From positions 1 to 21,173 of the forward strand of contig JANRKY010000016.1 of assembly GCA_033763135.1 (NCBI GenBank): 21,173 nt of DNA. The letters are read 5' to 3'. Below the pieces are notes generated by a model. It searched no databases. It was not told the origin of the DNA and was given only the letters and a program-made list of their open reading frames with translations. The stretch's first letter is position 1; each line of letters starts with the position of its first letter. This document shows positions 8,932 through 19,274 of this stretch, in pieces. The position numbers and the translations under genes are program-made. Origin of the DNA: DALYLB01 sp033763135 (GTDB taxonomy: Bacteria > Acidobacteriota > Blastocatellia > RBC074).

Positions 8932-9716
8932 GCCGGACGGTGATCAAGCTCGGCGGGAGCATTTTGATCGATCCCGCGCTTCGGAAAAAGCAGATCGCCC
9001 AGATCGCTGCGCTGCAGGAGGCGGGGCAGGAGTTGATTCTCGTTCACGGCGGGGGCAGGCAGATCGCGAGTCTGCTCGATCGGCTGGGCGTGGAGTCACG
9101 GTTTCACGACGGGCTGCGGGTGACGGACCGGGCGGCGCGCGACGTCGCGCAGATGGTGCTGGCCGGGCAGGTCGGCAAGGATCTCGTGGCGGAGCTTGCG
9201 AGCATCGGCCTCACGGCGGCCGGCATCGCCGGCGGCGACGGGCGCAGCTTTCTTGCGGAGAAGATGAACGCCGAGGACGGAACCGACCTGGGCTATGTCG
9301 GGCGGATCGTCGAGACCGACGGCCGGCTGATCTCGGCGCTGCTCGCGGCCGGCATCGTTCCGGTGGTGGCCTGTCTCGCGCTGGGCCGCGAGGATTTCGA
9401 ATATTACAACGTGAACGGCGATCAGATGGCGGCCTCGGTCGCCGCCGGAAGCGGCGCCGGGACGCTGGTCTTTGTGACGGATGTCGGGGGCGTGCGCGAC
9501 GCCGACGGCGCGCAGATCCGGGATCTGGACCGCGCGCGCATCCGCGAGCTGCTCGATTCCGGCGTCGCCTCGGGCGGGATGCGGCCCAAGCTGCGCGCGT
9601 GTCTGGAGGCGCTCGACGCGGGCGTCGAACGCATTCTGATCATCGGCGCGGCCGAAGAGGACTCGCTGCGTCGCGCGCTGCGCGACGGCGAATCGCTCGG
9701 CACGCGGATCGGGTGA
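8928..9716 (+). CDS. argB: N-acetylglutamate kinase (ArgB)
   Basis: This 262-residue amino-acid kinase phosphorylates N-acetylglutamate with ATP. It has the phosphate-binding motif IKLGGS (Lys7), HGGG at 40-43, the substrate-binding pattern FHDGLRVTD, NVNGDQMAA for substrate/ATP contacts, and VTDVGGV with GGMRPKL near the C-terminus. The protein lacks the long N-terminal helix found in arginine-inhibited hexameric kinases, which suggests the dimeric, E. coli-like type; this is an inference from length. It starts inside the argC stop and ends 3 bp before the fused aminotransferase gene. Confidence 0.96.
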
Positions 9717-9719
9717 ACG

Positions 9720-11375
<1,656 letters not shown>

Positions 11376-11392
11376 GGCCGACGCGGGGAATA

Positions 11393-11481
11393 GACAGGAT
11401 TGACAGGATTTTTCAGGATTCACAGGATCACCCCACCAAGAGGGAATCCTGTGAATCCTGAAAAATCCTGTCAATCCTGTC
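11393..11481. repeat. 36-bp perfect inverted repeat in the arginine cluster
   Basis: Positions 11393-11428 are the exact reverse complement of 11446-11481, with a 17-nt loop. Each arm is a run of four CAGGAT-type units (GACAGGATT, GACAGGATTTTT, CAGGATT, CACAGGAT). It starts 17 nt after the argD stop and ends 24 nt before the next gene. No U-run follows the stem, so it is not a typical intrinsic terminator, although it could still reduce read-through to the distal genes. Confidence 0.92.
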
Positions 11482-11505
11482 CATTTCCTCTATATCGAGG
11501 AAGAG

Positions 11506-12036
11506 ATGGAGATTCGCAAAGCGCGTACGCGAGACGCGGTGCAGATACACGAGCTGGTCAATCGATACGCGCGGCAGGAGCAGATGCTGCCGCGGACCCT
11601 GCTCTCGATCTACGAGAACATCCGGGATTTTTACGTCGCCGCGGAGGGCGATCGGGTGCTCGGTTGTTCCGCGCTCCATTTCACGTGGGGCGATATGGCG
11701 GAGGTTCGATCGCTGGCCGTCGATGGGGCCGCGGGCCGAAAGGGAATCGGCCGGGCGCTGGTCGAAGCCAATATCGCCGAGGCGCGCGAACACGGGCTGG
11801 TGCAGGTCTACGCGTTCACGTATGTCGTGGACTTCTTTTCGCGCTGCGGTTTTCGCGTCGTCCCTCACGAGTCCATGCCGCGAAAGACATGGATGGACTG
11901 CATCAACTGCCACAAGTTCAATTGCTGCGACGAGGTGGCCATGGTTCTGGATCTGGTCGAGGGGGCGCAGCCCGAGCCCTTCGATGTCAGTCAGGTCAAT
12001 ATTCCCGTCGTTCGGATCGATCAGCCGAAGGAGTAA
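11506..12036 (+). CDS. argA: Short GNAT-type N-acetylglutamate synthase (ArgA-like)
   Basis: This is a 176-residue GNAT acetyltransferase. The acetyl-CoA site is visible as VRSLAVDGAAGRKGIGRAL (67-85). The C-terminal part has the pattern TWMDCINCHKFNCCDEVAM with Cys132, 135, 140 and 141, typical of short N-acetylglutamate synthases that lack the kinase-like domain of classical ArgA. Such enzymes make N-acetylglutamate from glutamate and acetyl-CoA. The place between argD and argJ supports this role: with ArgJ recycling acetyl groups, it would only need to top up the cycle. The ATG at 11506 is preceded by GAGGAAGAG. The symbol is by function; identity as another GNAT enzyme is possible. Confidence 0.82.
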   Translation: MEIRKARTRDAVQIHELVNRYARQEQMLPRTLLSIYENIRDFYVAAEGDRVLGCSALHFTWGDMAEVRSLAVDGAAGRKGIGRALVEANIAEAREHGLVQVYAFTYVVDFFSRCGFRVVPHESMPRKTWMDCINCHKFNCCDEVAMVLDLVEGAQPEPFDVSQVNIPVVRIDQPKE

Positions 12037-12066
12037 ATGTTCGGCGTTCCCCGATTCTCCCGAAAA

Positions 12067-12095
12067 CGGACAGTGTTGTTTCGCAAACGGACAGT
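12067..12095 (+). promoter_or_regulatory. Paired CGGACAGT direct repeats, 21-bp spacing
   Basis: CGGACAGT occurs at 12067-12074 and 12088-12095, each inside a longer match of the form CGNAAACGGACAGT. The 21-bp period is two helical turns, so two protein subunits would bind on the same face. The pair lies about 80 bp upstream of the possible sigma-54 element at 12155, the usual layout of an enhancer site. The factor is unknown. Confidence 0.4.
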
Positions 12096-12154
12096 TCGAG
12101 CGGCGTCAGAGATCGAAACTGCCGTAAATACAGGGATTTCAGCCCGGCGTGCCG

Positions 12155-12170
12155 TGGCATACCAATTGGA
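12155..12170 (+). promoter_or_regulatory. Possible sigma-54 (-24/-12) promoter before argJ
   Basis: TGGCAT-N5-TTGGA keeps the GG at -24 and the exact 10-bp gap, but has GG instead of the nearly invariant GC at -12. It lies 70-85 bp before the argJ start. With the paired repeats upstream it is suggestive, but the -12 mismatch keeps confidence low. Confidence 0.3.
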
Positions 12171-12239
12171 AAGGAAGAACGAGCTCCGATTCCCGGAACT
12201 TTTGGGTAATGGAAGGGACGGTTGGTTCGTTCTCGATCA

Positions 12240-13448
12240 ATGAAAAAAGTTTCAGATTATTCGGTGGCGGCCCCGCGGGGATTTTTTGCTGGAACCGCGG
12301 CGTGCGGATTGAAGAAGAACAAAGGGGAGGATCTGGCGGTGATCTTCTCGGAGCGGCCGGCGGTGGCGGCGGCGGTCTTCACGCAGAATCTGGTCTCGGC
12401 CGCGCCGGTGCAGCTCTCTCGCGAGGCGTTGCGGTTCAAGACGCACCGGGCGATCGTCGTCAATTCCGGGTGCGCAAATGCGTGCACGGGCGAGGCGGGG
12501 ATGGCGGATTCGCGCCGGACGGCGGAGATGGTCGCGGAGTATTTCAATTGCGATGATCGCGAAGTGCTGGTTGCATCGACGGGCGTCATCGGCGTTCGGC
12601 TGGATATGACCAAGGTCGAGTCGGGCATCCGGCAGGCGACGGCGGCGCTCTCCCGCGAGAACGGCGCGCGGGTCGCGGAAGCGATCATGACGACCGACAC
12701 GCGGCCCAAGCGCGCCGCGAAGACCCTCCGGCTCGGCGGGGCGAAGATCACCATCGCGGGCGTCGCCAAGGGCGCGGGGATGATCCATCCGAATATGGCC
12801 ACGCTGCTCTCGTTCGTCACGACCGATGCGGCGATCGCGAAGCCGGCGCTCAATGCCGCCCTGAAGCGGGCCGTCAACCGGAGCTTCAACCGCGTCTCGA
12901 TCGACGGCGATACCTCGACCAACGACACGCTTGCGGTTCTGGCGAATGGCGCGGCGGGAAATCCGCCGATCCAGAAGGCGTCGGGCGAGGCGTTCGAGGC
13001 CTTTGTCGAGGCGTTGACCGATGTCTGCCGCGATCTGGCGAAGCAGGTCGCCCGTGACGGGGAAGGCGCGACCAAGCTGGTCACGATTCACGTCCGGCAC
13101 GCGCCCACCGCCCGCGACGCAGAACGAATCGCCGAGACCATCGCCACCAGTCCGCTCGTCAAGACCGCCATCGCCGGCGCCGACGCGAATTGGGGGCGGA
13201 TTCTCGCGGCGGCCGGCCGCAGCGGCGCCCGGTTCGACGTTTCGCAGGTCGAGATCCGCATCGGCAATCTCCTCGTCGCCCGTCGCGGCGGCGGCGTCCC
13301 GTTCAGCGAGGCGCGGGCCCTGGAGATCCTGAAACGAAACGAGGTCACGATTCTCGTCGACCTGCATCAGGGCGAGGCCGAGGTGACCGAGTGGACCTGC
13401 GACATGACCGAGAACTATATCCGCATCAACGCGGACTATCGTTCTTGA
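12240..13448 (+). CDS. argJ: Glutamate N-acetyltransferase / ornithine acetyltransferase (ArgJ)
   Basis: ArgJ transfers the acetyl group from N-acetylornithine to glutamate, releasing ornithine; bifunctional forms also use acetyl-CoA. The 402-residue precursor has the self-cleavage motif KGAGMIHPNMATLL, where cleavage before Thr188 gives alpha and beta chains with Thr188 as nucleophile. RVSIDGDTSTNDT and DANWGRILAA are also present, and the C-terminus ENYIRINADYRS is typical. The ATG at 12240 has no obvious ribosome binding site. A TTG at 12222, 4 nt after GGAAGGG (12211-12217), would add six residues and may be the true start. The 203-bp gap before it is the longest inside the cluster and holds possible regulatory sites. 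Confidence 0.95.
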   Translation: MKKVSDYSVAAPRGFFAGTAACGLKKNKGEDLAVIFSERPAVAAAVFTQNLVSAAPVQLSREALRFKTHRAIVVNSGCANACTGEAGMADSRRTAEMVAEYFNCDDREVLVASTGVIGVRLDMTKVESGIRQATAALSRENGARVAEAIMTTDTRPKRAAKTLRLGGAKITIAGVAKGAGMIHPNMATLLSFVTTDAAIAKPALNAALKRAVNRSFNRVSIDGDTSTNDTLAVLANGAAGNPPIQKASGEAFEAFVEALTDVCRDLAKQVARDGEGATKLVTIHVRHAPTARDAERIAETIATSPLVKTAIAGADANWGRILAAAGRSGARFDVSQVEIRIGNLLVARRGGGVPFSEARALEILKRNEVTILVDLHQGEAEVTEWTCDMTENYIRINADYRS

Positions 13449-13664
13449 GATATTCCAAATATTTGCAACCGTTTCCGCGATTGCTTCGTATTCGCGAAAG
13501 ATTGACGAAGGCATAAGCAATCATTTTCACTACATCGATGTCGTCTGCCGCTATTCGGCGGTCAATGCGCATAAGAGAACCGGCGCCCGCCCGAGCCTGC
13601 TTGTCCAGGCGGCCCGCAGATCGCAAGGGGCATTGGAGAGAGTCGCCATAGAGGGAGAAGAGCA

Positions 13665-15311
<1,647 letters not shown>

Positions 15312-15350
15312 AGGCGGTCGCGGCGGGAAGAGCAAAACGGAACAATCGAA

Positions 15351-15403
15351 AAAGACGGAACAAACGGAGCCTGCGATTGAAAGGCTCCGTTTGTTCCGTC
15401 TTT
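15351..15403. terminator. 22-bp perfect hairpin after the tolC-like gene
   Basis: Positions 15351-15372 are the exact reverse complement of 15382-15403, with a 9-nt loop. The 3' arm ends in TTT and continues CTTCTTC, a moderately T-rich tail, so it may act as a terminator. The motif ACGGAACAA also occurs just before the stem (15335-15344), the same short-repeat style as the other hairpins here. Confidence 0.65.
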
Positions 15404-15521
15404 CTTCTTCATCGTGACTGCGATCGAGTCGGATGCATTTGAAAACGGCTATAAGCAGTTCGCTGAACATGATGAGTTTAGACAAATCCGTTTGTCGGGC
15501 GGGATTTGAGGGAGAAGAGGC

Positions 15522-15551
15522 TTGACTCGATCCGGGAGCGGCGCGTACATT
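15522..15551 (+). promoter_or_regulatory. Candidate promoter for the DUF4394 protein gene
   Basis: TTGACT (15522-15527) and TACATT (15546-15551) with an 18-bp spacer (or GTACAT with 17). Initiation near 15558 would give a 5' leader of about 280 nt, long for this compact window. Confidence 0.55.
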
Positions 15552-15557
15552 GTGTTC

Positions 15558-15835
15558 GGTTTTTCGGACATAAAGATCGAGATCCCCGACAAGACCCCAC
15601 GACACGTTGCCTGAAGATCAATCCCCCACCCCTGAAGCGGGTGCGGCTGCACGCTCACCAAACCAGTCCACCGCAGTAAACGCAGATTCAAATGCAGGGA
15701 ATTGCCGCCCCGGCAGAATTCCGGCCATCACGATATTTCCCAAACCATCGCGGCTGCTCGCGCTCATCGACAGGAGGAGCGGCGGGAGCATTGCGTTCGG
15801 CCCCGGAGTTGGCAATAAGGAGACATGAAAAACAT
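15558..15835 (+). other. Long structured 5' leader, no recognised riboswitch
   Basis: The region holds several small potential stems. The best is GGAATT-GCCG (15698-15707) pairing with CGGC-AATTCC (15711-15722) across a CCC loop and a 2-nt bulge. GCGGGTGC/GCACGC (about 15639-15656) is another. I compared it by eye with the common riboswitch cores and found no convincing match. An open frame in phase with the downstream gene begins at 15692 but has no signal peptide or binding site, so I treat it as untranslated. Confidence 0.4.
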
Positions 15836-18800
15836 ATGAGATTCACTGCCAGGTCACATCGAGCTCGGAGTTTGTCGGCGTTGCTGGTCGCCGCGCTGCT
15901 GGGGGTGTCGGTTCAGCCATTTGGAGACCGGAGCGTCTTTGATGCGAGGGTGAGTGCGAGTCCGTATTTACAGGGGCCCGCGATCGAGGGGACGGTATAT
16001 GCGGTCACGTCGGGGAACAATCTGATCAGTTTCAATCAACTGGCGCCGGGGGCGATTCTCAAGACGGCGGCGATCACGGGATTGGCGTCGGGGGAATCGA
16101 TGCAGGGGATCGATTTCCGTCCGCGGACGGGGCAGTTGTATGGGGTGAGCAGCCAGAGCCGGGTCTATACGATCGATGCGGCGACGGGAGCGGCGACGGC
16201 GCTGGGAGCGGCGCCGTTTGCGCCGGCGCTGGCGGGAAATTCGTTCGGGGTCGATTTCAATCCGACGCCGGATCGGATTCGCGTCGTGAGCGATGCGGAG
16301 CAGAACCTGCGGCTCAATCCGGACAACGGCGGCGTGGCGGGGACGGACGGAAACCTGGCCTTCGCGACCGGAGACCCGAATGCGGGGCAGAATCCGAACA
16401 TTGTCGGGGCGGCCTATACGAACAGCTTCACGGGGGCGACGACGACTTCGCTCTATGTGATCGATTCGAACCTCGATGTGCTGGCGCTGCAGGGTTCGGC
16501 GGGCGGCGCGCCAGTGTCTCCGAACACGGGGCAGTTGACGACCGTGGGACCGCTCGGCGTGAACGCGACCGATCAGGTGGGGTTCGACATCGATGGGATC
16601 AGCGGAGCGGCGTTTGCGGCGATGACGCCAGGCGGCGCGACGGCGTCGACGCTCTATACGATCAACCTGCAGACCGGCGCGGCGTCGGCGCTGGGGCAGA
16701 TCGGCGGGACGGAGACGGTGCGGGATATCGCGATCGTCTCACGAATCGAGACGGTCTACGCGATCAACGCGAACAACGTGCTGATCGCCTTCAATTCGGG
16801 GACGCCGAACAGCGTGGCGCAGGCGCGTCCGGTGACGGGGCTGGCGACGGGCGAGAATCTGCTGGGGATCGACTTTCGTCCAGCGACCGGCGAATTGTAT
16901 GGCGTGAGCAGCGCGGCCCGCGTCTACACGATCAACACGGCGAGCGGAGCGGCGACGCCGGTGAGCACGGCGCCGCTGAACCCGGCGCCGGCGGGACAGT
17001 TCTTCGGGGTGGACTTCAATCCGGTGCCGGATCGGATTCGGGTCGTGAGCGACGGAGGGCAGAACCTGCGGCTGAACCCGGCCACGGGCGGCGTTGCCGC
17101 GACCGATACGGTGCTGGCGTTTGCCGCGGGGGATTCGAATGCCGGGGTGACGCCGAGCGTCGTCGGGGCGGCCTATACGAACAGTCTTGCGGGAGCGACC
17201 GCGACGACGCTGTACGGCATCGATTCGAAGCGCAATGCGCTGGTGCTGCAGGGATCGGTCGGAGGCGCGCCGGTTTCGCCGAACACCGGACAGTTGACGA
17301 CGGTCGGGGCGCTCGGTCTGGACACGACCGAGGATGTCGGGTTCGACATCGTGCCGGGGACCGATGCGGCGTTTGCGTCGTTGACGATACCGGGGACGAC
17401 GGCTTCGTCGACGCTCTTCACGATCAATCTGGCGACGGGGGCCGCGACGCAGATCGGGCCGATCGCGGGCGGAGCGACGATTCGCGACATCGCGATCGCG
17501 CCGCGGGTCGAGACGATCTATGCGGTGACGGCGAGCAATCGGCTGCTCAGTTTCACGAGCACCGCGCCGGGCGCGATACTCACGACGGCGACGATCTCGG
17601 GGCTTGGCGGCGGCGAGCAGGTGGTCGGCATGGATTTCCGACCGGCGAACGGGCAGCTCTATGTCGCGACGAGCGGCAATCGGATTTATGTGGTCAATCC
17701 GCTCACGGGAGCGGCGGCGCCCGTCGGGGGCGCGCTCGCGCCGGCGCTCGCCGGCCAGGCGTTCGGGGTCGATTTCAACCCGGTGCCGGACCGGATTCGC
17801 GTCGTCAGCAATACGTTGCAGAACCTTCGTCTCGTGCCGGATACGGGGGTGGTGGCGGCGACGGACGGCGTGCTGGCCTATGCCCAGGGCGACGCCCGCG
17901 CCGGCCAGATGCCGACGATCGTCGGGGCGGCCTATAACAACAGCTTCGCGGGCACAACCTCGACGACGCTGTTCGGAATCGATTCGGGCTTCGATGCGCT
18001 GGTTCGGCAGGGATCGCCCGGCGGCGCGCCGGTCTCGCCCAATACGGGACAGCTCTTCACCATCGGGGCGCTCGGCGTCGACACGAGCGATCAGGCGGGA
18101 TTCGATATCGCCGACTGCACGAACAATGCCTACGCCTCGTTGACGGTCGGCGGAGTCCCGCAGCTTCACGCGATCAATCTGTTTACGGGGGCCGCGAGAC
18201 TGCTCGGCGCGATCGGCGGCGGCGAACAGATTCGCGGAATCGCCGTCGGACCGCAGACGACGCCGGCGTCGGCGCAGTTCGCGGGCGCGGCCACGGCCAA
18301 TGCCGCGAGTTTTGCCGTGGACACGTTTGCGCCCAATTCGCTGGCGGCGATCTTCGGCCGCTTCCAGACGACCAACGGGCAGCTCTATACCAACGCCGCG
18401 CAGCCGCTTCCGACGACGCTCGGCGGGATCAATGTGAAGGTCAACGGCAGCGATGCCGGCCTGCTTGCCGCGAACAACGGTCAGATCAACCTCGTTCTGC
18501 CGCAATCGCTCAACGACGGGCCGGCGACGGTGGTCGTGACCAATGCGGACGGTTCGACGCGAATCAGCACGATCAATGTGCAGCGCACGGCGACGGGGAT
18601 CTTCACGTTCTTCGCCAATGGAATCGGAACGCCGGCCGCGCTGGTGACCTCGGACGGGGTGAATTTCCAGCCGGTCTTCAATCCGGACGGCGCGCCGCGC
18701 CCGATCACGGCGAGCACGGCCGCCACGCCGGTCTATCTGATTCTCTATGTCACGGGGCTGCGGAATGCGCCGGCCGCGAACCCGAACGACGCGAACGGCG

Positions 18801-18994
18801 TCGCAGAGGCCGTCACCGCGACCGTCGGGACGACGACGCTTCCCGTCGGCTGGGCGGGCCCGGTCGCCGGACTCTCGGGGCTCGATCAGGTCAATATCAT
18901 GCTTCCGCCCCAGCTCGCGGGCGCCGGGCTGGTGAATGTGAAACTGTCCGCCGGCGGATATGGTTCGAATACGGTGTCGATTCGAATTCAATAA
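15836..18994 (+). CDS. Secreted protein with three DUF4394 repeats and TIGR03437 domain
   Basis: This encodes 1052 residues. An N-terminal signal sequence (hydrophobic 12-26) is followed by three DUF4394 repeats at about 52-304, 305-558 and 559-806. Each contains GVDFNP-PDRIRVVS, VGAAY-NS, GGAPVSPNTGQL and GFDI. The GVDFNP motif starts at residues 138, 391 and 644, an exact 253-residue period. DUF4394 has beta-propeller-like character but no known function. Residues 810-1052 form a TIGR03437 domain (acidobacterial C-terminal domain) with LPTTLGGINVKVNG, NNGQINLVLPQ and LYVTGLRN. No enzyme motif is seen; a surface or extracellular binding role is likely. The ATG at 15836 lies 13 nt after AAGGAG (15817-15822). 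A four-codon frame at 15825-15839 overlaps this start. The name is by domain only. Confidence 0.88.
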   Translation: MRFTARSHRARSLSALLVAALLGVSVQPFGDRSVFDARVSASPYLQGPAIEGTVYAVTSGNNLISFNQLAPGAILKTAAITGLASGESMQGIDFRPRTGQLYGVSSQSRVYTIDAATGAATALGAAPFAPALAGNSFGVDFNPTPDRIRVVSDAEQNLRLNPDNGGVAGTDGNLAFATGDPNAGQNPNIVGAAYTNSFTGATTTSLYVIDSNLDVLALQGSAGGAPVSPNTGQLTTVGPLGVNATDQVGFDIDGISGAAFAAMTPGGATASTLYTINLQTGAASALGQIGGTETVRDIAIVSRIETVYAINANNVLIAFNSGTPNSVAQARPVTGLATGENLLGIDFRPATGELYGVSSAARVYTINTASGAATPVSTAPLNPAPAGQFFGVDFNPVPDRIRVVSDGGQNLRLNPATGGVAATDTVLAFAAGDSNAGVTPSVVGAAYTNSLAGATATTLYGIDSKRNALVLQGSVGGAPVSPNTGQLTTVGALGLDTTEDVGFDIVPGTDAAFASLTIPGTTASSTLFTINLATGAATQIGPIAGGATIRDIAIAPRVETIYAVTASNRLLSFTSTAPGAILTTATISGLGGGEQVVGMDFRPANGQLYVATSGNRIYVVNPLTGAAAPVGGALAPALAGQAFGVDFNPVPDRIRVVSNTLQNLRLVPDTGVVAATDGVLAYAQGDARAGQMPTIVGAAYNNSFAGTTSTTLFGIDSGFDALVRQGSPGGAPVSPNTGQLFTIGALGVDTSDQAGFDIADCTNNAYASLTVGGVPQLHAINLFTGAARLLGAIGGGEQIRGIAVGPQTTPASAQFAGAATANAASFAVDTFAPNSLAAIFGRFQTTNGQLYTNAAQPLPTTLGGINVKVNGSDAGLLAANNGQINLVLPQSLNDGPATVVVTNADGSTRISTINVQRTATGIFTFFANGIGTPAALVTSDGVNFQPVFNPDGAPRPITASTAATPVYLILYVTGLRNAPAANPNDANGVAEAVTATVGTTTLPVGWAGPVAGLSGLDQVNIMLPPQLAGAGLVNVKLSAGGYGSNTVSIRIQ

Positions 18995-19000
18995 GCAGAG

Positions 19001-19069
19001 GAAGAATGGGACGAATGAGACGTATGGGACGAATGGGACGCCCCATACGTCTCATTCGTCCCATTCTTC
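19001..19069. repeat. 28-bp perfect inverted repeat of 9-bp units
   Basis: Positions 19001-19028 are the exact reverse complement of 19042-19069, with a 13-nt loop. The left side is four in-phase nonamers, AATGGGACG, AATGAGACG, TATGGGACG, AATGGGACG (19005-19040). It starts 6 nt after the stop of the DUF4394 protein gene. TCTTCTTAT follows the stem, not a clear T-run. Confidence 0.9.
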
Positions 19070-19099
19070 TTATCGTCCCGCTGGCCCTGGAATTCCTGC

Positions 19100-19128
19100 T
19101 TGACAGCCCCCGGAGCGCGCGGCTAGAT
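19100..19128 (+). promoter_or_regulatory. Strong sigma-70 promoter for the second secreted protein
   Basis: TTGACA (19100-19105) is a perfect -35, with a 17-bp spacer and CTAGAT (19123-19128) as -10. Initiation near 19135 gives a leader of about 140 nt. That leader contains a 7-bp hairpin (ATTTTCG 19145-19151 with CGAAAAT 19164-19170). Confidence 0.82.
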
Positions 19129-19274
19129 TGACCGGCGAACTGTGATTTTCGCTCCCTAAGTCACGAAAATTTGTACCGACAATTTCCCGGTCGCGAGCGT
19201 CTTATCCCGGCGTCGTTTCGCGATTCCAGCGATCTTTACGCGACACCAATTCCTAATTGTCACAGGAGACAAGA

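Noticed and set aside
11376..11505. CRISPR-like appearance of the repeated CAGGAT units
   Set aside because: Units are 7-12 bp without unique spacers and form one perfect palindrome; no cas genes are present.
13502..13530. Promoter for the tolC-like gene at TTGACG
   Set aside because: No acceptable -10 hexamer occurs 15-19 bp downstream.
15558..15835. c-di-GMP (GEMM) riboswitch
   Set aside because: AAACC and CGCAG pieces look vaguely similar, but the conserved core and the receptor helix cannot be laid out in order.
16739..18991. Arg- and Asp-rich open frame of 750 codons opposite the DUF4394 protein gene
   Set aside because: Its repetitive composition mirrors the sense repeats. The sense strand has a signal peptide, known domains and a promoter.
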